The translations under genes and the position numbers were made by a program. A model generated the notes under the pieces. The model was not told where the DNA came from, did not search any database, and was given only the letters and a program-made list of their open reading frames with translations. Of a stretch of DNA of 64,000 nt, positions 17,786 through 26,810 are shown piece by piece. Position 1 is the first letter of the stretch. The number at the start of each line of letters is the position of its first letter. Origin of the DNA: Lachnospiraceae bacterium (GTDB lineage Bacteria > Bacillota > Clostridia > Lachnospirales > Lachnospiraceae). The stretch is from positions 180,020 to 244,019 of the forward strand of contig JAEERY010000020.1 of assembly GCA_016286035.1 (NCBI GenBank). The letters are read 5' to 3'.

Positions 17786-18202
17786 ATGAATATATACAGA
17801 TTTGAAGATATTGAATTGGGATTAACAGAGAGTTTTAATGTGACCATCACAGCAGATATGATGGACGCATTCAAAAATATAACCGGCGATGTTAATCCAC
17901 TGCATTGTGATAAGGCTTTTTCAAAACAGGAAGGTTTCAGAGACAGAGTGGTTTACGGACTGTTAACCTCATCATTCTTTAGTACTTTGGCGGGAGTTTA
18001 CCTTCCCGGAGAAAAAAGCCTGATACATGAGATACAATTCAAATATAAAAAACCTGTTTTTATCGGAGATGAACTGACCATATCCGGAACAGTGTCTGAG
18101 ATAGACGATAAGTTTAAGGTTTTTACTATGAAGGTATCAGTAATAAATCAGGACAATGAAAAAGTGATCAGAGGTTCAATGCGAATTGGCTTTTTACCAT
18201 GA
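17786..18202 (+). CDS. MaoC-like (R)-hydratase, copy 1
   Basis: 138 residues, single hot-dog domain. The (R)-specific enoyl hydratase signature GDVNPLHCD gives the catalytic pair Asp35 and His40, followed by FRDRVVYGLLTSSFFSTL and FKYKKPVFIGDEL. The family hydrates trans-2-enoyl thioesters to (R)-3-hydroxyacyl thioesters or the reverse. Placed directly after ACP and MBOAT (6 bases from the MBOAT stop, with a GCGGGA RBS), it is likely to tailor the ACP- or CoA-bound acyl group destined for the glycan. A second MaoC lies at 63547-63942. Confidence 0.88.
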   Translation: MNIYRFEDIELGLTESFNVTITADMMDAFKNITGDVNPLHCDKAFSKQEGFRDRVVYGLLTSSFFSTLAGVYLPGEKSLIHEIQFKYKKPVFIGDELTISGTVSEIDDKFKVFTMKVSVINQDNEKVIRGSMRIGFLP

Positions 18203-18221
18203 TGATTTGGGGAGATAGTAC

Positions 18222-18980
18222 ATGATAAAGATAGAGAAACCGATTCACGGGACAAAACTGATAACGGTATGGTTTGCCGAAGACAGAATATCGGATGAGG
18301 GTATTGTTCAGTATAAAGAATCCAGAAAAGCTATAGATCAGGCGGTCGGGTTTGATACATTGATCAGTGATCTTACTGAATCGGAAGATGAGATAAAAGC
18401 TCATTTCTCAAAGGGCTGCAAATATAAAGTTAACAGAGCATACAGAGAAGATGTCACATATACGATATTAGACAGTCAGGATATATCGGATAAGATGCTT
18501 AACGAGTTTCTGGATTTCTTTGAAGAATTCTGGAAGAGCAAAGATACCTCATTGAGTGACAGAGAATCTCTTGAAAAAGAGATGAAGGCATATAGAGAAC
18601 AGAATGCTCTGACATTAGCATATGCTCAGGTTCACGGTCAATTAGCTGTTTACCATACTCATATTTATGATGATTTTACTGCAAGACTGCTTCACTCGGC
18701 ATCATTATTCAGGTTAAGAGGAGAAGATGACGGTGACAGGAACCTTATCGGTATGGCAAACAGAGCACTTCATTTTGAGGAAATGAAGTTTTTTAAGCAA
18801 AAAGGGCTTAAAACCTATGACTGGGGAGGCGCAGGAAAAGCCGAAGATGTGGCAAGCATCACAGAGTTTAAGGAGTCATTTGGCGGAACGCCTGTTACAT
18901 ATTATGACTCGGAATGCATAGTCGGATTAAAAGCATCACTTGTAAGCGGACTGTCCGAACTGAAAAGCAGATTTCGATAA
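18222..18980 (+). CDS. FemAB/GNAT-like N-acyl or aminoacyl transferase
   Basis: 252 residues. Motifs: FSKGCKYKVNRAYREDVTY (as in the FemAB-like substrate domain), LAVYHTHIYDDFTARLLHSAS, GMANRALHFEEMKFFKQKGLKTYDWGGAG. This order matches the FemAB-related GNAT fold (Acetyltransf_6 type) that passes amino acids or acyl groups to amines on glycans or peptides. RBS GGGGAGA before ATG 18222. Its neighbours, an AsnB-type amidotransferase and an EctB-like aminotransferase, suggest an amino-acid or amide decoration. The exact substrate is unknown. Confidence 0.65.
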   Translation: MIKIEKPIHGTKLITVWFAEDRISDEGIVQYKESRKAIDQAVGFDTLISDLTESEDEIKAHFSKGCKYKVNRAYREDVTYTILDSQDISDKMLNEFLDFFEEFWKSKDTSLSDRESLEKEMKAYREQNALTLAYAQVHGQLAVYHTHIYDDFTARLLHSASLFRLRGEDDGDRNLIGMANRALHFEEMKFFKQKGLKTYDWGGAGKAEDVASITEFKESFGGTPVTYYDSECIVGLKASLVSGLSELKSRFR

Positions 18981-19025
18981 GATCTGATAGGAATTACAAA
19001 AAGGAAACGTTCAAAAAAGTTAGAT

Positions 19026-20921
19026 ATGTGTGGAATAAACGGAATTCTGGGGAATAAAAAGAATATCGAAGAAAACATATCCTGTATGAATTCGGCTATT
19101 GTCCACAGGGGCCCGGATGCAGAAGGTATATGGGTAAGTGATGACAAAACGGTTGCATTTGGGCATCGCAGGCTTTCCATAATCGAGTTATCTGAAAAAG
19201 GTGCTCAGCCGATGACCAGTATATCCGGTGAATATACCATCGTTTTTAATGGAGAGATATATAATTATCTTAAGATAAAGGAAGAGTTAGTAAAGGAATG
19301 CAAAAGTATTGAGTTCAGAGGCAATTCCGATACAGAATTGCTGCTTAACGCTATTGAGTGCTATGGCGTCGAAAAGACACTGAAACTCATAAAGGGTATG
19401 TTTGCATTTGCGGTTTACGAGAAAACAAGCGGCAGTGTCTATCTTGGAAGAGACAGAATGGGGGAGAAACCACTCTATTACGGCAAGGCAGCAGGGAATA
19501 CTGTCTTTGCTTCTGATATTGGTTCCATAGAGAGAATAGAAGGTTTTGATAACAGTGTGGACGGCAGGGTTTTAGGATCATATTTTAGAGGTGGTTATAT
19601 ACCTGCACCATATACTATTTATAAAGACATATACAAGTTAAGACCGGGACATTTCATGGTTATAAAGCCTCCGTATAATGAATGGAGAGAAGAATGCTAC
19701 TGGGATATAAGAAAAGTGGCATATGAAGGCTGTGAGCATGCTTTTGACGGCAGCTTTGACGAGGCATCCGATGAACTTGAAAAGCTGATAAAAAGCTCGA
19801 TAAAAGGACAGATGATCTCGGATGTTCCTTTAGGAGCATTCCTTTCGGGGGGGATAGATTCGTCGCTTACAGTTGCACTCATGCAGAGTATGAGTGACAG
19901 ACCTGTGAAGACATTTACGATAGGTTTTGATGATGAGAAATACAATGAGGCTGTATATGCTTCTGAGACAGCAGCTCATCTTGGCACCGAGCATACACAG
20001 ATGTATGTGACAAATGAGGATATCCTGGAGGTCATTAGAGATATCCCGAAAGCTTTCAGTGAACCTTTTGCGGACAGCTCACAGATACCGACAATGCTAG
20101 TCAGCAGAATGACGAAGCAGCATGTGACGGTATCACTTAGCGGCGATGCCGGGGATGAGTTTTTCTGCGGATATAACAGCTATAAGGATGTAAGAAGAGG
20201 TCTTGATATCCTTAACAGTAAAATGGCTTTTGTTAAAGGAAAATCAAGAAAAGCTTTGGGAAGCTTGGCATATACACTTGGAGGAAACAGCAACAGGACG
20301 ATACATAAGATCGCAACTTCACTTAGTGTAAGCACTCCTGAAGACTGGTACAGAAACGTCAGGGAAGATGATATCCTGCTAAACAGGTTGGCTGTAGATA
20401 AAGATCAGATAAAGGACAGTATAGATAACTATTTCGATGGATATCTAAGTGAACCTGAGCATAATCTTATGCTTATGGATATGTTGCAGTATCTTCCCGA
20501 TGATATATTGGTCAAAGTAGACAGATCCGGAATGTTTTACTCTTTAGAGAGCAGGATACCGCTTCTTGACAGAGATGTTATGGAATTTGCCTGGACGCTT
20601 CCGCTTGAGTATAAGTATGACGGTATGACGACTAAGAAGATACTCAGAGATATCCTGTTTAAATATGTTCCAAAGGAAATGATGGACAGACCCAAGAAAG
20701 GTTTTTCTGTTCCGCTTGGAAGATGGTTAAGAGGAGAAGAACTCGGTTCATGGGCTGAAGGGATACTGGCCGATTCGAGAAAATATCTGGGAGAATATGT
20801 TGATTTTAAAACAGTAGATACCATGTGGCAAAACTTTAAAAAGACAGGTGAAGGTGATAGAAATATCTGGAATATTTTAATGTTGGCACAGTGGTTTGCA
20901 GAACGGAGCATGCATGGATAA
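19026..20921 (+). CDS. AsnB-family glutamine amidotransferase (asparagine-synthase-like)
   Basis: 631 residues. The N-terminal class II glutaminase domain starts MCGINGILG, with the nucleophile Cys2, then VHRGPDAEG, GHRRLSIIELS and FNGEIYNY. The C-terminal synthase domain has the PP-loop LSGGIDSS near residues 273-280, SLSGDAGDEFFCGY, and RIPLLDRDVMEFAW. It transfers ammonia from glutamine to an ATP-activated carboxylate. In polysaccharide loci such proteins (WbpS-like) amidate hexuronic acids or carboxylated substituents, which is more likely here than housekeeping asparagine synthesis. The conserved Cys2 fixes the start, although the nearest RBS-like AAGGAA is far away. It overlaps the next gene by 8 bases. 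Confidence 0.87.
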   Translation: MCGINGILGNKKNIEENISCMNSAIVHRGPDAEGIWVSDDKTVAFGHRRLSIIELSEKGAQPMTSISGEYTIVFNGEIYNYLKIKEELVKECKSIEFRGNSDTELLLNAIECYGVEKTLKLIKGMFAFAVYEKTSGSVYLGRDRMGEKPLYYGKAAGNTVFASDIGSIERIEGFDNSVDGRVLGSYFRGGYIPAPYTIYKDIYKLRPGHFMVIKPPYNEWREECYWDIRKVAYEGCEHAFDGSFDEASDELEKLIKSSIKGQMISDVPLGAFLSGGIDSSLTVALMQSMSDRPVKTFTIGFDDEKYNEAVYASETAAHLGTEHTQMYVTNEDILEVIRDIPKAFSEPFADSSQIPTMLVSRMTKQHVTVSLSGDAGDEFFCGYNSYKDVRRGLDILNSKMAFVKGKSRKALGSLAYTLGGNSNRTIHKIATSLSVSTPEDWYRNVREDDILLNRLAVDKDQIKDSIDNYFDGYLSEPEHNLMLMDMLQYLPDDILVKVDRSGMFYSLESRIPLLDRDVMEFAWTLPLEYKYDGMTTKKILRDILFKYVPKEMMDRPKKGFSVPLGRWLRGEELGSWAEGILADSRKYLGEYVDFKTVDTMWQNFKKTGEGDRNIWNILMLAQWFAERSMHG

Positions 20922-21750
20922 GGTATTGACTTTCAGACTGGACGATATAACTCCTGGGCTGAAAATGGCAAACCTGAAAAGATTTGAAGAACTGTTTGAT
21001 AGCTTTGATATAAGACCGATACTGGGTATTGTTCCATGTAATGAGGACAAAGGACTTATCGTTGATAAGATACAGCCTGATTTTTGGGATGAGATGAGGC
21101 GCTTAAAAGATAAAGGCTGGCTGATCGCACTTCATGGATATAAACATGTTTATGTCAATGAAGACAGCGGTATCCTGGAGGCCAATACATTCAGCGAATT
21201 TTCTTCTCTTCCTTATGAGACCCAAAAACAGATGATAAGCGAAGGTAAAAGGATTTTAGAAGAAAAGGATCTGCCTGTGCAGTTATTCATGGCACCCGGA
21301 CATACATTTGATGAGAATACTCTTAAGGCTCTGGTTGCCAACGGGATATTCGGTTTGACGGACGGATATGCTGACAGACCATATATACGAGACGGAGTCA
21401 CATTTTATCCATGCAGGTTGAATGAACCCTGTATACCTTCGGGCTTTGATACGCTTTGCATGCATCTTAATAATTGGACAGATGAAGATTTTATTTCACT
21501 GGAGGATTTTTTAAAGAATAACAGGGACATCTGTAAAAGTCTTGATGAAGCAAAGAACCTCTTTGAACCGGTCCCGTATAATGAGAGTATAGCTTTACAG
21601 GAAAAAAGATTTATCAGGAACAAAGCATTAAAACAAAAGGCAGCACAGAGTGAGATCATGCAGCGTTATCTTAAAAAAAGCTATTCAGAAAACAAAGTAT
21701 TAAAACTCATAAAGAGAGTACTGTATCTGCCGATGCTGCTTAAAAGATAA
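20914..21750 (+). CDS. DUF2334/polysaccharide-deacetylase-like protein
   Basis: 278 residues. KVLTFRLDDITPG at the N-terminus gives the paired metal-binding Asp. IALHGYKHVY provides a His-x3-His-like motif, and LFMAPGHTFDENTLKAL is the typical third motif of NodB-related DUF2334 deacetylases. It has no signal peptide, so it would act inside the cell, for example removing an N-acetyl group from a lipid-linked or nucleotide sugar. ATG 20914 is chosen because CGGAG at 20904-20908 precedes it by five bases; the start lies inside the asnB-like gene. Confidence 0.75.
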   Translation: MDKVLTFRLDDITPGLKMANLKRFEELFDSFDIRPILGIVPCNEDKGLIVDKIQPDFWDEMRRLKDKGWLIALHGYKHVYVNEDSGILEANTFSEFSSLPYETQKQMISEGKRILEEKDLPVQLFMAPGHTFDENTLKALVANGIFGLTDGYADRPYIRDGVTFYPCRLNEPCIPSGFDTLCMHLNNWTDEDFISLEDFLKNNRDICKSLDEAKNLFEPVPYNESIALQEKRFIRNKALKQKAAQSEIMQRYLKKSYSENKVLKLIKRVLYLPMLLKR

Positions 21751-21761
21751 GGAATATTAAA

Positions 21762-22709
21762 TTGAAAGAAGATATAAAGGTATCCGTTATATGTGTGACA
21801 TATAACCATGAACTGTATATCAGACAGGCGCTTGATTCCATATTGAAACAGAAAACCGATTTCAGATTTGAGGTTCTGATCGGTGAAGACTGTTCAAAGG
21901 ATAAAACGAGAGACATTTTAAAAGAATATGAACAAAAATATCCGGACATATTCAGAATGTATTATCGAGAAAATAATCTCGGAGCCACACTTAATGAGTA
22001 TGAGCTCATGATGGATGCCAAAGGAGAGTATATTGCTGCTCTTGAGCTGGATGATATCTGGACGGATGAGAATAAACTGCAAAAGCAGTATGATTTTTTA
22101 GAGACACACAGCGAATATATCGGCGTTGCTCATGACTTTGATATAATAGATAAAGACGGCAATGTAATTGAGAATGAAGACAACAAAGCGATAAAGGAGT
22201 TTCTTAATAAGCCTTTTACTTTGCAGGATTTTCTGGATAACGGGTTTGTTTTTCAGACTGGGACTCATTTCTATCGTAACATCTATAAAGACGGAAATGA
22301 CTATAGCATCATCTATAAAGCGGACAGGCTGATAAGGGATAAGACGATCCTTTCACTTTTGCTTTACAGAGGGGATTTTTATATACTGCCTGATACAATG
22401 AGTGCATATCGAAGATTTTTTGATGAGAATGCGACTAATGGACGAAATGCCACGAATGCAAACATGGAACAGGATCTGTTTGACAAGGCACATCATGTTT
22501 GGATGTTAAACGAGTATTTTAAGGGCGGGATAGATTATTCCAGACAATGGTCGGATATGATCTGGGATTACGGAAAGCGTGCAATGACACATGTTGACGG
22601 TTTTACACTTAAGCGCTTTTTATACATGTATGATCATGCGGATGCAAAGTCAAAAAAACTTATAAGGAAAGAATTTACATCTTCTGTTAAGAGACGGTTT
22701 ACAAAATGA
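21762..22709 (+). CDS. Glycosyltransferase family 2
   Basis: 315 residues, GT-A fold. VSVICVTYNHELYIRQALDSIL is the nucleotide-binding N-terminus and LELDDIWTDENKL holds the metal-binding acidic motif. There is no membrane segment. It opens with TTG, with GGAA about nine bases upstream; no ATG or GTG is available near the beginning of the domain. Its stop overlaps the ATG of the ABC exporter (ATGA). Donor and acceptor unknown. Confidence 0.85.
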   Translation: MKEDIKVSVICVTYNHELYIRQALDSILKQKTDFRFEVLIGEDCSKDKTRDILKEYEQKYPDIFRMYYRENNLGATLNEYELMMDAKGEYIAALELDDIWTDENKLQKQYDFLETHSEYIGVAHDFDIIDKDGNVIENEDNKAIKEFLNKPFTLQDFLDNGFVFQTGTHFYRNIYKDGNDYSIIYKADRLIRDKTILSLLLYRGDFYILPDTMSAYRRFFDENATNGRNATNANMEQDLFDKAHHVWMLNEYFKGGIDYSRQWSDMIWDYGKRAMTHVDGFTLKRFLYMYDHADAKSKKLIRKEFTSSVKRRFTK

Positions 22710-24472
22710 GTTTAAGCATGTTAAAAAAACTCAACTCAATATTGGATAAGGGACAAAAGATACGTATATTGGGCCTTATGTTCATGATACTTCTTGGAGG
22801 TCTTTTGGAGACGGCAGGAGTATCTCTTGTGCTTCCCCTTATTGCGGCAGTGTTGGACGAGACCAGCTTTGCACAAAATAAATATGTTGTATATGCGATG
22901 AATCTTTTGGGGATAGGCAGTGTCAGAAATATGATATATATTCTTCTTGCATCACTTGCGATCATGTTTGTCATAAAGAATGCTTATCTCGTGTTTCTTA
23001 CATATATCCAGTCAAAGTTTGTAAATAGAAATCGAAGCAGATATACCACGGACCTGTTATCTCAGTTTTTGAACAGACCTTATGAGTACTATCTGTATGC
23101 CGAGACATCTGTGATTGTCCGTACGATATACGGAGATATGGACAATGTATTCAATCTGCTACAGCAATGCATGAACCTTGCGGCAGAACTTGTTGTCAGT
23201 GTATGCCTTGGAATATTTCTGTTGATCGTTGACTTTAAGATGATGATAGTAATAGTCGGGCTTCTGGGACTGGTGACGGTTGTGATCATGAAGGTTATCA
23301 AGCCGAGACTTGGACGTGTCGGGGATGATGCCAGAGAGGCACAGGCCGGACTGTATAAATGGATACTTCAGCCGGTAACAGGAATAAAAGATGTTAAGGT
23401 GTTGAACAAGGAAGCCTATTGTACAGACAGATACAGAGAAAAGGCTACGGAATATGCGAATTATCAGGTTACTAATAATGTGCTTACAAATCTTCCGAGG
23501 CTTTTGATAGAAACCATAGCTATAGTAGGCATTCTGGCGTATGTTGGGGTTTCGATGGCAGCAGGAACCAAGATGAATGAGCTGTTGCCGCTCATATCGG
23601 CTTTCGCGCTTGCGGCTATGAGGCTTTTACCCAGTGTAAACCGAGTCAACACATATATGGCAAATATAGCCTACTATGAACCGGCTTTGAATTACATATA
23701 TGAGAATGTGGATACAAAGGCTATCAGACAGCAGGTTAAGGAAGTCATGTCTGACAATGGATCAAAGCCTGTTGAACTTAAAAAGGAAATAAAACTATCG
23801 CATATAACATTTGCGTATCCCAATACAGACAAGAAGATATTTGATGATGCGGATATGCTGATACCTGTAGGTAAATCGGTTGGAGTCATGGGACCTTCAG
23901 GTTCTGGAAAGACGACTATCATAGATGTGCTTTTGGGACTTTTAAAGGTACAGGCAGGTTCTATAACCAGTGATGGAACTGATATATTTGAAAATTACGG
24001 ATCGTGGCTTTCACATGTTGGATACATTCCTCAAACCATATACATGCTGGACGCTTCAATTAAAGAAAACATAGCGTTTGGAGTGGAAACAGACAAAATA
24101 GATGAAGAACGAGTATGGCAGGTTCTAAGGCAGGCTCAGATGGAAGAATTTGTCAAAGAACATCCTGATGGACTTGAAAGCCAGATAGGTGAGAGAGGTA
24201 TACGTATATCGGGGGGCCAGAGACAAAGACTTGGTATTGCAAGAGCTCTTTATCATGATCCGGAGCTTCTGATATTTGATGAGGCAACATCTGCTCTTGA
24301 TAATGATACCGAAAGTGCGATCATGGAAGCGGTGGATGCTCTTCACGGACAGAAGACTCTGGTGATCATAGCTCACAGGTTGAGGACAATAGAAAACTGC
24401 GACATCATATATGAAGTTAAGGATGGTAAGATATGCAGATCATCAAAGGATATGACAAAGCAGCAAATATAA
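22706..24472 (+). CDS. PglK/MsbA-like ABC exporter, copy 1 (lipid-linked glycan flippase candidate)
   Basis: 588 residues. An N-terminal six-helix exporter domain is fused to an ATPase domain. Walker A is GPSGSGKTT near residue 396, the signature is ISGGQRQRLGIARAL near 500, and Walker B is LLIFDEATSALD, with the H-loop IIAHRL near the end. The single-chain layout and overall sequence resemble PglK/WlaB, which flips lipid-linked oligosaccharides. No Wzx or Wzm/Wzt is present, so this and its two paralogues (29693, 41753) are the flippase candidates. The Wzy-like gene begins inside its 3' end (40-base overlap). Confidence 0.9.
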   Translation: MSLSMLKKLNSILDKGQKIRILGLMFMILLGGLLETAGVSLVLPLIAAVLDETSFAQNKYVVYAMNLLGIGSVRNMIYILLASLAIMFVIKNAYLVFLTYIQSKFVNRNRSRYTTDLLSQFLNRPYEYYLYAETSVIVRTIYGDMDNVFNLLQQCMNLAAELVVSVCLGIFLLIVDFKMMIVIVGLLGLVTVVIMKVIKPRLGRVGDDAREAQAGLYKWILQPVTGIKDVKVLNKEAYCTDRYREKATEYANYQVTNNVLTNLPRLLIETIAIVGILAYVGVSMAAGTKMNELLPLISAFALAAMRLLPSVNRVNTYMANIAYYEPALNYIYENVDTKAIRQQVKEVMSDNGSKPVELKKEIKLSHITFAYPNTDKKIFDDADMLIPVGKSVGVMGPSGSGKTTIIDVLLGLLKVQAGSITSDGTDIFENYGSWLSHVGYIPQTIYMLDASIKENIAFGVETDKIDEERVWQVLRQAQMEEFVKEHPDGLESQIGERGIRISGGQRQRLGIARALYHDPELLIFDEATSALDNDTESAIMEAVDALHGQKTLVIIAHRLRTIENCDIIYEVKDGKICRSSKDMTKQQI

Positions 24473-25596
24473 TATATTACATAGCTGTTATGATCCACAT
24501 AGCTATCATGTGTGTGGGGTACAGTGTCTGGGAGATACCACTTAGAGGGAGACTTATGCAGCTTGCCTTTTTACTGTGTTGTGTAAAGATACTCATGACA
24601 CGATATGAGAAGGCGGAATGGATACTGATAGCTGTAGTTGGAGCTCTTTCAATAGCCAGCTACATATGTACGAAAGAGAAGTATGTTGTATATGTTGCGG
24701 TGCTCATAATAGCGGCCAGAAATGCTGATATGAGATTCATCTTAAAAGCTATACTCGGAAGCGTATTGGTATCTTTAAGTCTGGTTGTTATACTTTCGCT
24801 TGCAGGTGTTGGTGGAGATGTTTCGGAAACAAGAGATTTTGGTCGTAATATAGTTGAGACCAGATATATGCTGGGATTTTCACATGCGAATAATCTTCAT
24901 GGTACGGTATGGTATGCAATTGCAATAATGATCATGTTGCTTAAGGATAAACTTGACTGGAAGTTCTATTCATTTGCATCTGTTGTTAATATCATTCTTT
25001 ACTTCATGACCAGATCCAGGGCAGGTGTGGTTGTAGTTCAGCTGGTGATCATTGCCGGTGTGCTTTACAGATATTTTAACAAAGCGGTATTTGATAAGAT
25101 CTGGATATATATATTGGGAGCGTTGGCGTATACAGGGACTATAGCGCTCACGCTGGTATCCGTAACAGTGAATCCGTGGACAGGATATGGAAAGATCCTA
25201 ACCAAACTGAATGAAATACTCACATACAGGATCAAACTTGCTTATGAAAGTGCGTATATAGGTGACTGGAATGCCATGACTGTCGGCGGAAGTCATAAAG
25301 ATACGATTGATAACGGATTTGTGGCAGTGCCTGCTGACTATGGGTATGTGATAGCTATATTGTTTGTTGTCTTTATAGCATACCTGATCTTTAAAACATA
25401 CAAAAACAAAGAAGGAATTCTTTATGTTACATTGATGTCAGCGGTTTTTTATACGTTCATGGAAAGATCCTATATGATCAACAATGCTTACTTGCTTAGC
25501 AATCTTATATATATAGTGGCTATGGTGATGGCTGCGGGAAGAATAAACGGAGAGTGTTTGGATACTGCTGATAAAGCAGTTGCTAATAAAGAATAA
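24433..25596 (+). CDS. O-antigen-polymerase-like membrane protein (Wzy type)
   Basis: 387 residues with about ten hydrophobic segments. MLGFSHANNLHGTVWYAIAI and ILYFMTRSRAGVVVVQLVII are the motifs seen before and in the large loop of Wzy/O-antigen ligase proteins. DNGFVAVPADYGYVIAILFV fits the typical distal segment. It would join repeat units outside the membrane. The position directly behind an ABC flippase supports this. ATG 24433 follows GGTAAG and overlaps the exporter gene by 40 bases. A ligase role is the alternative. Confidence 0.8.
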   Translation: MQIIKGYDKAANIIYYIAVMIHIAIMCVGYSVWEIPLRGRLMQLAFLLCCVKILMTRYEKAEWILIAVVGALSIASYICTKEKYVVYVAVLIIAARNADMRFILKAILGSVLVSLSLVVILSLAGVGGDVSETRDFGRNIVETRYMLGFSHANNLHGTVWYAIAIMIMLLKDKLDWKFYSFASVVNIILYFMTRSRAGVVVVQLVIIAGVLYRYFNKAVFDKIWIYILGALAYTGTIALTLVSVTVNPWTGYGKILTKLNEILTYRIKLAYESAYIGDWNAMTVGGSHKDTIDNGFVAVPADYGYVIAILFVVFIAYLIFKTYKNKEGILYVTLMSAVFYTFMERSYMINNAYLLSNLIYIVAMVMAAGRINGECLDTADKAVANKE

Positions 25597-25616
25597 TTAA
25601 GAGATTTAAGAATCGA

Positions 25617-26810
25617 GTGTCTGAAACTATGAGAATTGCAATGATAGGGGCAGAACGACTGCCTTCAAGAGAAAACGGAACAGATGTGGCAATAAAAGAA
25701 CTGTCTGTAAGGATGGCTGCACTTGATCATACTGTCACAGTATACAATCACAGAGGTGTTAAGAATGTAGGCTATAATAACATTAACACTCCTACAAAAG
25801 ACAAATATGATTATGAGGGCGTTCATGTAAGGACTGCATTCACAATAAAGAATAAACTGGTCAATTCACAGTTGTATTACTATTTTGCCACACTGAAAGC
25901 ATGCAAGAGCAATTGTAATGTGATCCACTATTTTGGTGAAGCATCCGGCGATGTTCTTCAGATGGCTAAGAAAAAAGGAAAAAAGTGTGTTGTCACGATA
26001 GATGGTCTTGACTGGAAACGTTATAAAAACGGAAGTGGCATGGCAAGGAAGCTTAAACTGGCTGAAAAAAAGATCATTCAGTTTGCCGATAAGATAATCG
26101 TTACATCCGAGGATGATGCCAAATACTTTAAGGAGACATACAACAGAAGTGTTGCTTTTATTCAAAACGGTATAAATGAACCGGTATACAGTGCTCCGAA
26201 GGTAATAAAGCTTAAGCATGCTTTGAACGGAGAAGATTATATACTTTATGTGGGACGTATATCTCCCGAAAAAGAAATCCATACTCTTATCGAGGCATAT
26301 TCAAAGAGCGGGATAGAGGCACCACTGGTGTTAGCAGGAAGCGGTGATCATTCTGATAATTATTATCAGACCATCAAAGCATTTGTTGACAAGTTTAATG
26401 ATAAGACAATGCGTGCTCGCAGAAAAGCAAGGATCATCATGACGGGACTTGCACAGGGGCGAGAACTGGAAGAGTTGTATGGTAACGCAGTAATGTTTGT
26501 TTTGCCAAGTACTGTCGAAGGCATGTCAATTGCTCTGGCTGAGGCAATGAGTTACGGAAATATATGTCTTGTAAGTGATATACCGCAGAACAACGTCGTT
26601 GTTAGTCAGCATGGATTCTGTTTCCCGGCAGGAGATATGGAAAGTTTAAGAGATTCCTTGAGAGGTATCATAAGCAACTTAAGGGATATACGTGAAAGCG
26701 ATGATTATACCAAAGAAGCGATTGGTATGCATGCTATCAGGAATTTCAGGTGGGATGAGACTGTAAAAAAGACACTTGAAGTTTATCAGACACTTGGTAT
26801 CAGAGAATGA
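25617..26810 (+). CDS. Glycosyltransferase family 4 with DUF1972-type N-terminus
   Basis: 397 residues, GT-B. The N-terminus MIGAERLPSRENGTDVAIKELSVRM matches the DUF1972 domain found on rhamnosyltransferase-like capsule enzymes. The C-terminal domain has YVGRISPEKEIHTLIEAY and STVEGMSIALAEAMSYGNI with the two GT4 glutamates. Starts with GTG 25617, or with ATG 25629 four codons later; no RBS decides. It overlaps the next GT2 by 4 bases (ATGA). A rhamnosyl or related deoxyhexosyl donor is possible but unproven. Confidence 0.86.
   Translation: MSETMRIAMIGAERLPSRENGTDVAIKELSVRMAALDHTVTVYNHRGVKNVGYNNINTPTKDKYDYEGVHVRTAFTIKNKLVNSQLYYYFATLKACKSNCNVIHYFGEASGDVLQMAKKKGKKCVVTIDGLDWKRYKNGSGMARKLKLAEKKIIQFADKIIVTSEDDAKYFKETYNRSVAFIQNGINEPVYSAPKVIKLKHALNGEDYILYVGRISPEKEIHTLIEAYSKSGIEAPLVLAGSGDHSDNYYQTIKAFVDKFNDKTMRARRKARIIMTGLAQGRELEELYGNAVMFVLPSTVEGMSIALAEAMSYGNICLVSDIPQNNVVVSQHGFCFPAGDMESLRDSLRGIISNLRDIRESDDYTKEAIGMHAIRNFRWDETVKKTLEVYQTLGIRE

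Noticed and set aside
19026..20921. Housekeeping asparagine synthetase
   Set aside because: It cannot be excluded from sequence alone, but its position between decoration genes favours a glycan amidotransferase.
24433..25596. Amino-acid or drug transporter
   Set aside because: The TRSRAG and GFSHANNLHG segments and the neighbour ABC flippase fit the Wzy/O-antigen ligase group better.
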